Below are positions 44,346-53,022 of a stretch of DNA of 64,000 nucleotides, in pieces; positions within the stretch are counted from its first letter, which is position 1, and every line of letters begins with the position of its first letter. The notes beneath the pieces are model-generated. The model searched no databases. It was not told where the DNA came from and saw only the letters and a program-made list of their open reading frames with translations. Made by a program: the position numbers and the translations under genes. The stretch is from Paludibacteraceae bacterium (GTDB lineage Bacteria; Bacteroidota; Bacteroidia; Bacteroidales; Paludibacteraceae): contig JAKSNF010000013.1 of the NCBI GenBank assembly GCA_024400115.1, positions 1 to 64,000 of the forward strand. Direction: 5' to 3'.

Positions 44346-44382
44346 CACCGATTTAGAAAAAATATATCAAAATTATACAGCT

Positions 44383-44946
44383 ATGATCAACTCACAAGAC
44401 ATTAAAAATGGTGTTTGCATCCGCATGGATGGTCGTTTGTATTTTGTGATTGAGTTCCTGCACGTTAAGCCGGGTAAGGGTAACACAATCATGCGTGTTA
44501 AATTCAAAGATGTAGTTGACGGTCGCGTTTTGGAGCGCCGCTTCAATATCGGTGAGAAGTTGGAGGATGTTCGCGTAGAGCGCCGTCCCTACCAATATCT
44601 CTATCAAGAGGGAGATGATTATATCTTCATGAACCAAGAGACCTACGAGCAAGTACCTATTGGTCACGACCTCATCACGGGTGTTGACTTCCTCAAGGAA
44701 GGTTTTGTTTGCGATGTAGTTAGTGACGCTTCTACGGAAACCATCCTCTTTGCCGAACTGCCCACGAAGGTAGAGCTCGCTATCGCTTACACCGAGCCGG
44801 GTCTGAAGGGCGATACCGCAACGAACACGCTCAAGCCTGCTAAGCTGGAGACCGGTGCTGAGATTCGCGTTCCGTTGTTTATCAACGAAGGTGAGATCAT
44901 CCGCGTAGATACGCGTGACGGCAGTTACTGCGAGCGCGTACGTTAA
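44383..44946 (+). CDS. efp: Elongation factor P
   Basis: Ribosome-binding factor that relieves stalling at polyproline. The 187-residue protein starts at 44383, chosen because it lies 38 bp after the promoter box and matches the usual N-terminus. The functional loop VKPGKG places a lysine at position 32, the usual site of modification; the KOW-like N-domain is followed by two OB-fold domains and ends DTRDGSYCERVR. Polyproline-rich tails in this window (FtsZ, radical SAM) are plausible clients. A strong terminator follows the gene. Confidence 0.97.
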   Translation: MINSQDIKNGVCIRMDGRLYFVIEFLHVKPGKGNTIMRVKFKDVVDGRVLERRFNIGEKLEDVRVERRPYQYLYQEGDDYIFMNQETYEQVPIGHDLITGVDFLKEGFVCDVVSDASTETILFAELPTKVELAIAYTEPGLKGDTATNTLKPAKLETGAEIRVPLFINEGEIIRVDTRDGSYCERVR

Positions 44947-44969
44947 TATAGCGTCGCCGTTATCTTGTA

Positions 44970-44998
44970 AGCAGAGACCTCTCGTCTCTGCTTTTTTT
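44970..44998 (+). terminator. Terminator of efp
   Basis: AGCAGAGAC (44970-44978) pairs with GTCTCTGCT (44984-44992), followed by a T-run. Confidence 0.9.
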
Positions 44999-45008
44999 AT
45001 CTCTTCCT

Positions 45009-45248
45009 TCTCCCGCTCGTCGGGGCATCTTATTGCCCCTTGCCGCGGGGCGCTCCCTCTCGCTTACAGGTACGGTCTTCTTTTTCGTCCGCTCAGACAG
45101 CACTTCCTCGAAAACCGACGCCCCCTGCGTCGCCCCTAACCCCACCGACCCTGCGGCGGGGACACTACTGTTTTTACGGAAGTCTGTCTGTGCTCCTACA
45201 GCGCCCTTTGGTCGCTGACCGTACATATTAGCATTCGCAAGCGGGAGA
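45009..45248. repeat. Element with TCTCCCGCTC ends and GGGGCA/TGCCCC hairpin, copy 2
   Basis: Ends TCTCCCGCTC (45009-45018) and AAGCGGGAGA (45239-45248). Near its left end, CCCGC/GCGGG encloses GGGGCA-TCTTAT-TGCCCC, as at 29.84 kb. No gene is supported between 44999 and 45296; the small frames here are GC-rich repeat translations. Confidence 0.6.
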
Positions 45249-45296
45249 CTCAAAAATCTGTCTAAATCCGTCGTAATCTGCGGGAAATAAATAAAA

Positions 45297-47045
45297 CTAG
45301 AACCGCCAATTAACGCCAACGAGGAAATTGATTCCTACCGTTTGGTAACCGTAATACATTTCGTTCTTACGGTTGATGAGGTTCATGAGGTCGAGATAAA
45401 GCGCTAAGCGATTATCAAACTCATATTGGCATCCTATATTGAGATCAATATAGGGTGCTAATTGTTTTTCATGCTTCTCACTCATGCGCGTTATATGCCC
45501 TTGTATGATGTCTATAGGTGTCGCTAATGCCCACACTCCCCCGTGGAAACGATTGTGCGAATACAACGTCCAGTGACTGTCAATGCGAGCATCTATATCC
45601 AAACCTGCTTTCCATGTTGGACAATCGTAGGCACGTTGCGTGCTGGAACTCAAATCTAATTTATGGAGAGAACTGGCTGCTTCTACCGATTGATGGTCAG
45701 TAGGCAGATAATCTCCCCACGCGTGGATAGTCACGATGTCTTGGTAGTGATAACTGATAGCTGCCCCAATCTTGGCTATGTTGTAGTTAAGATAGACATA
45801 GTCTAAATAGGGAGTTTGGCCCACCCAAATAGCAGCGGTTTTATTCCTTTGCAGACCATATCCGCCATGAACCTCAAAGAGCAAGTCTTTCATGGGGCGG
45901 AAGCGGAATCCTAACTCGCCTTCTACGGGAGTATAACCGCTCGTGTGCAAAGACGAGATAGAGCAGGTGAAATCGCGATACCGATTGCCGGCGATGAACT
46001 CGTCACTATTGCCCTTGGCGAATTTACCCGTGGCTTGACCATAGAGAACAACCCATTTCGGAGCCAATTGAGCTTCAAAGCGAACGTTCGGTGAGGGAGC
46101 AAATGCCAGTTTATCCACAGAGGAGAACTGTGTTCCTTTACCGTAGTTGAGGTCTATATTGACACCCGCATGCAGGAAAAAGCGGCGACCCACATATTCG
46201 TAGTAGGGTTCTACGCGGAAGTTATAGCGATTATTATGGCGTAGGCTTTCATGTTCGGGTTGCATTTGGTAGAAATTGCCTTGCAAAAGCACATTACCGC
46301 CCACATGATGGTCGCCCGATTCCCATTGGATATTCAGTTTGGCTTTAGCATGATGCTCGGTAGCGAGGGTAGGCATATTAACCAAGTCGTAACCGAGGCT
46401 CACATCGTAGGTTAAGTCTTCCCGTGGGTCAGACTTGAATCCGAAAGAGGTTCCGCCCCACCAAACGTTTTGTTTGGTTAGGTCTTCCATTTCGGACATC
46501 TTATTAACCCCCAAATCATTATGCTCAGGAAGGAAATAGCGACCATAGCGAGTAAAGAACTGATTCTGCCCAAAGAGATTGAGATAGAACGTTGCCCCAT
46601 TATGGAAACCATGACGGAAATCAATCCCTAATTTGGTATCAGCAAGCGTTTTCGTTCCCCAACCACCGCGGTGATAAGCGTTGATATTGAGGCTGTTCTT
46701 TTTATCGTCCGTGAAGGTATATCCAAACAAAAACTCACTATTGATAAATCCTGCACCGCCCCGCAGAACTCCGTGAAGGGTGTCAGGATTGACGAACGTA
46801 ACGGGTTGCGCATGCAGTGAGGTGGGAGTGAAACCGGGGTTCACTTCTTGTGCGAACTCCGAATAATTAACCGTTACGGGAGTAACCGTTGTGGATTGAA
46901 TAACAGGTTTGGTGTTCACCTTACCCGCATCTCTGATGATGGGTTGAAACTCTGTTTCTACCGTTACATTGCGGTCATAATCTTGCGCAAACATATTGCC
47001 TATGCTTGCTATCACCGCGATACAATATAATAATGCTTTTCTCAT
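45297..47045 (-). CDS. Outer-membrane beta-barrel protein, TonB-receptor-like without plug
   Basis: A 582-residue exported protein: signal peptide (about 1-20, FAQ), a short N-terminal periplasmic stretch, then many alternating amphipathic strands ending in an aromatic residue (final ...FLVGVNWRF), which is the outer-membrane insertion signal. The C-terminal half resembles the barrel of TonB-dependent receptors but no plug domain is present. It is the last gene of a long minus-strand run and follows a large TPR protein, a pairing seen in Bacteroidota. Ligand unknown. Confidence 0.85.
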   Translation of the reverse strand: MRKALLYCIAVIASIGNMFAQDYDRNVTVETEFQPIIRDAGKVNTKPVIQSTTVTPVTVNYSEFAQEVNPGFTPTSLHAQPVTFVNPDTLHGVLRGGAGFINSEFLFGYTFTDDKKNSLNINAYHRGGWGTKTLADTKLGIDFRHGFHNGATFYLNLFGQNQFFTRYGRYFLPEHNDLGVNKMSEMEDLTKQNVWWGGTSFGFKSDPREDLTYDVSLGYDLVNMPTLATEHHAKAKLNIQWESGDHHVGGNVLLQGNFYQMQPEHESLRHNNRYNFRVEPYYEYVGRRFFLHAGVNIDLNYGKGTQFSSVDKLAFAPSPNVRFEAQLAPKWVVLYGQATGKFAKGNSDEFIAGNRYRDFTCSISSLHTSGYTPVEGELGFRFRPMKDLLFEVHGGYGLQRNKTAAIWVGQTPYLDYVYLNYNIAKIGAAISYHYQDIVTIHAWGDYLPTDHQSVEAASSLHKLDLSSSTQRAYDCPTWKAGLDIDARIDSHWTLYSHNRFHGGVWALATPIDIIQGHITRMSEKHEKQLAPYIDLNIGCQYEFDNRLALYLDLMNLINRKNEMYYGYQTVGINFLVGVNWRF

Positions 47046-47104
47046 TTCTTGTTTCTCATTTCTTGTTTCTTGTTTCTCGCTTCTTGTTTCTTGTTTCTCG
47101 CTTC
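47046..47104. repeat. TTTCTTGTTTCTCG-type repeat between the TPR and barrel genes
   Basis: Units of TTTCTTG and TTTCTCGC, like those at 2779-2833, fill the 59-bp junction. Confidence 0.7.
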
Positions 47105-49999
47105 TTATTCAATCTTCTTTAATTTCTCCGCAACGATGATGAGTATATCATCTCCCGTGTTTTTGTAGTTGTTTTGCAACGAAAGCAGGTACTGTTGTGC
47201 TTGGAAGGTGTCACCCCGTTTGAGGTTGATATCGCTCAGTAAGATGAGTGCCTTAGCCAGCCAGTATTGTTGTTGTGTTTTCTGTTGGGTGAAGGAGAAA
47301 ATCTCGTTCTCAGCATTGTCTAATGCTTCTAAGTTGTAGTAACACTCGGCAGTGAGATACTTAGCTTCGGCACCGATAGCAGTTTCTACTTGTTTGTTGA
47401 TTTGACTCAAGTCGGCTATCGCCAGTTGGTATTGTTGCGTAGCGACATAGGCTTTAGCACGGAAGTAATACACATCGGTCATGGTACTCTTATCTTCCGC
47501 ATCCATAAGCATCAGAGATGCTGTCTCAATAATCGGTTGGTGCTGATTGAGCGCTTTCATACAACGAATCATTCCCATTCGTGCTTCATAAGTGCGCTTT
47601 TGGTCAGAACCTAATTGACTGAGTTTATCGTAAGCGTCCTTCGCTAAAGCATATTCTTGTCTGCCATAGTAAATGGTAGCAATCCGAGAATAAGCTTCTT
47701 CTAAATAGGCATTTCCTTCTATTTGTGTCAAGTCGATGTATTTCTTCAGCGCTTCTTCTTCGTTCTTTAATTGGTCATAAGCCGTTGCGGCGTAATAGGT
47801 TGCCATAGTGCAATAACGTCCACCCGGGCAGTATAGTGTCAAATAGGCGTTGAGCGACTTAATAGCTTCGTTGTAGTTGCCTAACATATATTGTAGTTCC
47901 GCTGCCGTATAGGTTAAGGAGTCATCTTGCGTGGTGATACTCATATGCATTTGGCTCAAGGTTTTGGTATAAGCCAAATACTCGTCAATGCGATTGGTCT
48001 CCATATACGTGGCTTCCAAACCGGCTAAAGCGGCATAAGCCTCCTCGCCTGCCGGATAGCGAGAGATAGTTTGTTTGTATGCTTCAATGGCAGTGTCATA
48101 CTGTCCCATGTTGCGGTATAACATAGCTATCTCGAGGTGTGATTGGCGAGCCTTATCACCCTTTGGGTATTGTGCCAATAACTGCTGATATGCCACAATG
48201 GCTGCGGCATTATCTTTTTTCTGTAACTGGGCACGTGCCACTTCGTAGAGGGCGTCGTCAGCGTAATCCGATTTAGGAAAACGTGTGACTAATTGTTGTA
48301 AGGTCTCTATCTTCTTGTCGTATTGATGCATTAATCCTTCTGCATAGCCTTTTTGGAAGAGAGCATAAACACTTCCTGTGGCATTGAGTTTAGCTACTTT
48401 GCTATACGCCTCGATGGCCGCGTTAAACTGACGAGCATTGAAATAGCAATCGCCTATGCGGTTATACGCATCTGTGTAGGTAGGTTCATTCGCGTTAGCA
48501 AAACTGACATAGGTCTTGAAGTCCTCGAGAGCCGCTTTGTAGTTATGTTGACTAAATGCACAATAAGCCTTTAGATAAACAGCCGCATTATAGTTACTCA
48601 GCTTAGAGGCATTGGCTTGGCTGAGGTAGTGCTGAATATCCTCTTCGGCGGTCTTGTAATCCTTTAGACGATAATGAGCCTCTGCCATGAAATAGGGTGC
48701 ATCTACCTTGTATTGTTCGCCTCCGGTGTTGGTCAGTAACATCTCCATCCAAGGGATGACGCTTGTCATCTTGCCTTGTGTGAAAGCGTCCGTAGCTAAT
48801 TGGTAGCGCAAGTATTGCTTCGTCTCTTGCATCTCGGGTGTGGGCTGATGTATGGAGTCTAAGGCATTCAGTGCTGCTTGGTAGTTCTTAGACTGCATAA
48901 AAGCTTGACTCATAAGATGGAAGATTTCGTTCACGTGTTTGGATTGGGGATAAGCCTTAAGGAAAGAAGTGAACGCTTCTACCGATTCGCCCAATGCCGT
49001 AGAAGTGTGATAGGTGGTGAGGGTGTAGTTAAACATCGCTTCCTCTTGAAGGGTAGGACTGATACCTATATCCAAAACCCCTTGATAACTGAGTCGAGCT
49101 TGCTCTATCTGATGGAGTTGCACATAGGCATTACCCATCATGAAGAAAGCACTTTCAGAGATAGTGTCCTTTAGGTTTTTGATTTGTTTGAGATGGGTTG
49201 TGGCATTGACATAATCTTTTGTCAAGTAATACGAACGCCCTAAGAAATAAAGGTCATTGCGGTTCACTTCCACATCTTCAATCGGATGGTCATAGTAGTA
49301 TTGAAGGTGATCAATAGCATCTCGATAGGATTGCTCTTGATAACTAATCTCACCTAAGATGCGGTGCATCTCACTAACGTTGGCGTTGTCTTGATTCTTC
49401 CTATATTCATCTATAACGCGTTGCGCGTGCACGCGAGCCGAATCGGTTTGCCCCTGATAATAATAGATTTGTGCAATGAAATACGGAATGGTCTTATTGT
49501 ATTTTTTATTTTTCTCTAATGCTACGAATCCGGGCAAAGCTTCTTCGTATTGACCTAAGCGATATTGGCAGAAACTATAGTAATACAAGGATTGTTTCGT
49601 GTCTTTTGAAGTTCGCTGCTTGAGTATATTGAAAAAAACACTCGCCTTATCGAACTCTTGTTGCATCATATAGCAATAACCCAAGTTAAAGAGAATGGCT
49701 TCTTGATGATCTCGAGTTAAACGTTTTCGATCTACCTTATTCAACTCTTTGAGGGCGTTCTTGAAAGCATTCTTCTCGAAGTAAATAGTTCCAATCATGA
49801 AACGCACCTCATCTTCATACGTGGTGTAAGGATACTCAATGAGATAGGTCTTGAGGTCAGATTGTATGTTCTTATCTCTCACTTCAAAACGCTCAACGAG
49901 GGCATTATACGTGCTCTCCATCTCACTCACTTGTGCCTTTACCCCTATAGTTCCTATAGTGGCTATAGCGACTATCAAAAAATATCTTTTAAACATCAA
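47105..49999 (-). CDS. Large periplasmic TPR-repeat protein
   Basis: A 964-residue exported protein; signal peptide about 1-22 (start at Met1 or Met2). Nearly the whole sequence is tetratricopeptide repeats with the usual A-x-Y and A/G-8 spacing (for example GNYNEAIKSLNAYLTLY, DDALYEVARAQLQKKDNAAAIVAYQQLLAQYPKG). Such proteins are scaffolds for outer-membrane complexes. It lies between potD and a beta-barrel gene, with 47-bp and 59-bp gaps, so all may share a transcript. Partner unknown; the barrel protein is the obvious candidate. Confidence 0.88.
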   Translation of the reverse strand: MMFKRYFLIVAIATIGTIGVKAQVSEMESTYNALVERFEVRDKNIQSDLKTYLIEYPYTTYEDEVRFMIGTIYFEKNAFKNALKELNKVDRKRLTRDHQEAILFNLGYCYMMQQEFDKASVFFNILKQRTSKDTKQSLYYYSFCQYRLGQYEEALPGFVALEKNKKYNKTIPYFIAQIYYYQGQTDSARVHAQRVIDEYRKNQDNANVSEMHRILGEISYQEQSYRDAIDHLQYYYDHPIEDVEVNRNDLYFLGRSYYLTKDYVNATTHLKQIKNLKDTISESAFFMMGNAYVQLHQIEQARLSYQGVLDIGISPTLQEEAMFNYTLTTYHTSTALGESVEAFTSFLKAYPQSKHVNEIFHLMSQAFMQSKNYQAALNALDSIHQPTPEMQETKQYLRYQLATDAFTQGKMTSVIPWMEMLLTNTGGEQYKVDAPYFMAEAHYRLKDYKTAEEDIQHYLSQANASKLSNYNAAVYLKAYCAFSQHNYKAALEDFKTYVSFANANEPTYTDAYNRIGDCYFNARQFNAAIEAYSKVAKLNATGSVYALFQKGYAEGLMHQYDKKIETLQQLVTRFPKSDYADDALYEVARAQLQKKDNAAAIVAYQQLLAQYPKGDKARQSHLEIAMLYRNMGQYDTAIEAYKQTISRYPAGEEAYAALAGLEATYMETNRIDEYLAYTKTLSQMHMSITTQDDSLTYTAAELQYMLGNYNEAIKSLNAYLTLYCPGGRYCTMATYYAATAYDQLKNEEEALKKYIDLTQIEGNAYLEEAYSRIATIYYGRQEYALAKDAYDKLSQLGSDQKRTYEARMGMIRCMKALNQHQPIIETASLMLMDAEDKSTMTDVYYFRAKAYVATQQYQLAIADLSQINKQVETAIGAEAKYLTAECYYNLEALDNAENEIFSFTQQKTQQQYWLAKALILLSDINLKRGDTFQAQQYLLSLQNNYKNTGDDILIIVAEKLKKIE

Positions 50000-50001
50000 C
50001 T

Positions 50002-50052
50002 TTAAACTATTAAACTAGACGGCTTCTTTAAACTCTAAACTCTAAACTATCT
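50002..50052. repeat. ACTCTAA-type repeat between potD and the TPR gene
   Basis: Junction made of TTTAAACTATTAAACTAGACGGCT-like words and ACTCTAA units, matching 52.95-53.02 kb. Confidence 0.6.
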
Positions 50053-51357
50053 ACGCTTATGAGCGATCTTGCGCTGTTTCTTTTTACCTATCACTTGAGC
50101 GATACCAAACACGATAATGGCAATCACGATAACGCCAATGATAATAATCATCTTTGTATCCAAACTATTCCCTTTTACGCGATTCCACATATCCATCAGC
50201 GCCTCTACTTGGTCGCCGGCATCGTGCATGAGGGCACAACGGTCAATCACGCTCTTGTCGGGATAGAAGACTTGATTGACATGAACGGCAGTGGCTTCGG
50301 GACCAAAGAAATACGACAAGTCTGCCGTTTCTGCAATCTCCTCATCATTAGCCCATTCCTCAATCTCGGGAGAAGCAATAACACTCACGTAACCAATCTC
50401 CTCCATATTGCGGATAGCAATATCGGGACGGCACATGAAGTTGATGAAGTAAGCAGCAGCTTTGGTATTAACAGCATATACGGGCACGCACCAACCGTCA
50501 AACCATACATTCGAACCCTCTTGGGGTACGATATAACGTAGGTCTAATCCTACCTCGGAAGCCTCGTCAATAGCCCATTGAGCATCACCCGACCAAAGCA
50601 AATCGACCCACGCTTTGCTTTGAGTCATCTGCTCCTTACCGAAATCGACTTCCCATCCTGCATAAGAGGGCTTGCCCGCAATCAGTATCTCCTCTACGCG
50701 TTGGATTCTCTCTGCCGTGATATTACGAACGAGGTCGTCACGCGTCACTTCGCCGCGAGCAATCTCATCGCGATAAGCGTAAAGCACAATGACAGAATAG
50801 ATATCACGAACGGCATCCTTCATCAGAATGCGTTTCTCGAAACGTTCCGTATTCAAAATAGCACCCCACGTCTGCATTTCCTCATCCTGCACAAAAGCGG
50901 GATTATAGAGGAAACCGGTCGTTCCCCACATATAACCTACTGCATAATCGGACACCGTGATATTCTCCGTCGGAGCCATCTGTTGGAACTTATCAGTTAC
51001 AAAAGGAGCCTGCAATTTCATATAGTTAATCTCGTCTGAGATAAGGCTCTTGTCTATCGGTTGTAAGAGGTTATGACGCAACATGCGCTCGATGATATAC
51101 TCGGAAGGACAGATTACATCATAGTCGTCTTTACCGACCTCAATGTCGTTAAGCATGTTCTCGTTGATTTGGAACGTGTTGTAGATAATCTCCACCTTTT
51201 CACCCGTCTGTTCGGTGTACCATGTCTTGAACTCGTCTAACACGCTTTCGTCAATGTAGTCCGCCCAGTTGTAGATTTTGAGGGTGTGCTCACGATTGGC
51301 TGCGGCTGCGCTGAAGATGGAGGCAACAGCCATGAGGGATAATAGAATCTTTTTCAT
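50047..51357 (-). CDS. potD: Spermidine/putrescine-binding protein PotD with C-terminal anchor
   Basis: Substrate-binding component of a polyamine ABC importer, 436 residues. After a signal peptide (about 1-20) the sequence reads LKIYNWADYIDESVLDEF, a standard PotD/PotF start, and later GWCVPVYAVNTKAA and ADLSYFFGPEA. The unusual feature is a C-terminal extension of about 40 residues with one hydrophobic segment (about 402-423) followed by a Lys/Arg-rich end, so the binding protein is probably anchored in the inner membrane at its C-terminus rather than free in the periplasm. It overlaps potC by 4 bp. Confidence 0.94.
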   Translation of the reverse strand: MKKILLSLMAVASIFSAAAANREHTLKIYNWADYIDESVLDEFKTWYTEQTGEKVEIIYNTFQINENMLNDIEVGKDDYDVICPSEYIIERMLRHNLLQPIDKSLISDEINYMKLQAPFVTDKFQQMAPTENITVSDYAVGYMWGTTGFLYNPAFVQDEEMQTWGAILNTERFEKRILMKDAVRDIYSVIVLYAYRDEIARGEVTRDDLVRNITAERIQRVEEILIAGKPSYAGWEVDFGKEQMTQSKAWVDLLWSGDAQWAIDEASEVGLDLRYIVPQEGSNVWFDGWCVPVYAVNTKAAAYFINFMCRPDIAIRNMEEIGYVSVIASPEIEEWANDEEIAETADLSYFFGPEATAVHVNQVFYPDKSVIDRCALMHDAGDQVEALMDMWNRVKGNSLDTKMIIIIGVIVIAIIVFGIAQVIGKKKQRKIAHKRR

Positions 51358-52193
51358 TTCTTCATTTGTTTAGATGCTCTCACATTACTGATGATGAGCA
51401 GAATTAATATAACAATAAAAATTAAAGAGAATAGCGGTCTTAGTTCGGGGGTCAAACCTCCCTTACGCGCGTCTGCGTATATATAAGTGGATAAGGTGTT
51501 CAAGCCTTCACTTCCCTTAGTAAAGAGCGTCACCCCAAAGTCGTCAATACTCAACGTTAAGGACAAGATAAATCCGGATAACATGCCCGGAGCTACCTCC
51601 GGAATAATAACCTTGCGCATCGCTTGCCCAGGCGTAGCCCCTAAGTCGAGGGCAGCCTCATAGAGGTTGGGGTTCATGCCTTTCAATCGAGGCATAACAC
51701 TCAGTATCACATAAGGGGTGCAGAAGGCTATATGGGCAGCAATAACCGTACCCAATCCGCGTCCGATACCCAATGCCACAAAGAGCAGGAAGAGCGATAT
51801 ACCCGTGATAATATCGGGGTTGATAATCGGTATCTGATTGAGGCGGAGCACAAGGTTCTGCCGTTTGGATGGCATATAGTGAATACCGAAGGCAGCAATC
51901 GTTCCTAATATCGTAGAAACAGTAGCTGCCACAACGGCAATAACAGCGGTGTTGATAACCGCACTCGTTAGACTGGCTCCCGCCGTGCCGTTAAACAAAT
52001 TCTTGTATAGTTGGACGGAGAAACCTGTCCAGTTACCTAATACCTTACTCTCCGTAAAGGAAAAGATGAGAATGATTCCTATCGGAGCATATAGAATGAG
52101 TAACAGCACCCATAAGTATAAGTGAGCCGCAAAGCGTTGGCGCCCGTTTCTTCTATCAATGGATCGATGGTTTATTATCTGCATGGTTGCCAA
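51354..52193 (-). CDS. potC: Spermidine/putrescine ABC permease PotC
   Basis: Inner-membrane permease of the polyamine importer, 279 residues, with about six hydrophobic segments and the EAA-type loop ALDLGATPGQAMRKVIIPEVAPGML that contacts the ATPase. The N-terminus overlaps the end of potB by 38 bp; an alternative start four codons in (52184) would give a 29-bp overlap. Downstream it overlaps potD by 4 bp. Confidence 0.94.
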   Translation of the reverse strand: MATMQIINHRSIDRRNGRQRFAAHLYLWVLLLILYAPIGIILIFSFTESKVLGNWTGFSVQLYKNLFNGTAGASLTSAVINTAVIAVVAATVSTILGTIAAFGIHYMPSKRQNLVLRLNQIPIINPDIITGISLFLLFVALGIGRGLGTVIAAHIAFCTPYVILSVMPRLKGMNPNLYEAALDLGATPGQAMRKVIIPEVAPGMLSGFILSLTLSIDDFGVTLFTKGSEGLNTLSTYIYADARKGGLTPELRPLFSLIFIVILILLIISNVRASKQMKK

Positions 52194-52950
52194 TAAGAGT
52201 TGTGAGGTTAATAAATACGAGCAGTATCAGACTTAGTGCCGCTCCGAAATTGAGCATATCACTCGTGTTGATAGCGTCTTGTATGATAGATCCGAAGAGG
52301 CGGATATTGTTGTTCGTCAGCAGTTCGGCAATAGCAAAGGTCGAAACGGTGGGCATAAACACCATGATGATACCCGACTGTATTCCCGGTAGGGAGAGGG
52401 GGAGAATCACTTTTCTGAATGTTTGGAAACGAGTAGCACCCAAATCTTGACTGGCTTCTAAAATAGAAGTATCAATCTTCTGTATAGAACTGAAGATAGG
52501 TAATATCATAAACGGCAGGAAGTCATAGCACATACCAAAAATCAAAGCCCCTTCGCCTAATGGCAGACCGAATATACCAAATAGGTTCGCCGTAGCAATG
52601 GTACGAAGCAGGAAGTTTACCCACATCGGAAGAATGCACAGGATAACCATTACTGCCGGAACACGGTATGAACGAATAGCCATGAAGTACGCTGCCGGAT
52701 AGCCTAATATCACGCATAAGACGGTGGTTATCAAGGCAATACCGAAGGAGTAGATAAGGGTGTTTACCGCATTCGATTGTGAAAAGAACTTAGCGAAATT
52801 CCTAAGCGAGAACGCACCACTCACGTCTGTGAAGGCATAGATAGCCACCATGATAAGGGGTAGTACCACGAGCAGCAAGCAGAAAATCACATAGGGCCAT
52901 GCCCATTTGCGCCGCTTATCAAAGTCCTTATTTTTCCAAAATAACTTCAT
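52156..52950 (-). CDS. potB: Spermidine/putrescine ABC permease PotB
   Basis: Second permease of the importer, 264 residues, six hydrophobic segments, EAA loop ASQDLGATRFQTFRKVILPLSLPGI. It lies 53 bp after potA, the gap being an ACTCTAA-type repeat, and overlaps potC by 38 bp. The gene order potA-potB-potC-potD is the usual one. Confidence 0.94.
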   Translation of the reverse strand: MKLFWKNKDFDKRRKWAWPYVIFCLLLVVLPLIMVAIYAFTDVSGAFSLRNFAKFFSQSNAVNTLIYSFGIALITTVLCVILGYPAAYFMAIRSYRVPAVMVILCILPMWVNFLLRTIATANLFGIFGLPLGEGALIFGMCYDFLPFMILPIFSSIQKIDTSILEASQDLGATRFQTFRKVILPLSLPGIQSGIIMVFMPTVSTFAIAELLTNNNIRLFGSIIQDAINTSDMLNFGAALSLILLVFINLTTLIGNHADNKPSIH

Positions 52951-53022
52951 AAACTCTAAACTCTAAACTATTAAACTAGACGGCTACTCTACACTCTACA
53001 CTCTCAACTCTCCACTTTATAG
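52951..53022. repeat. ACTCTAA/ACTCTAC repeat at the potA-potB junction
   Basis: Contains AAACTCTAAACTCTAAAC, CTAGACGGCTA and ACTCTACACTCTACACTC units; it codes the last residues of PotA. Confidence 0.65.

Noticed and set aside
44960..45319. 119-codon minus-strand frame after efp
   Set aside because: Runs through the efp terminator and a GC-rich repeat element.
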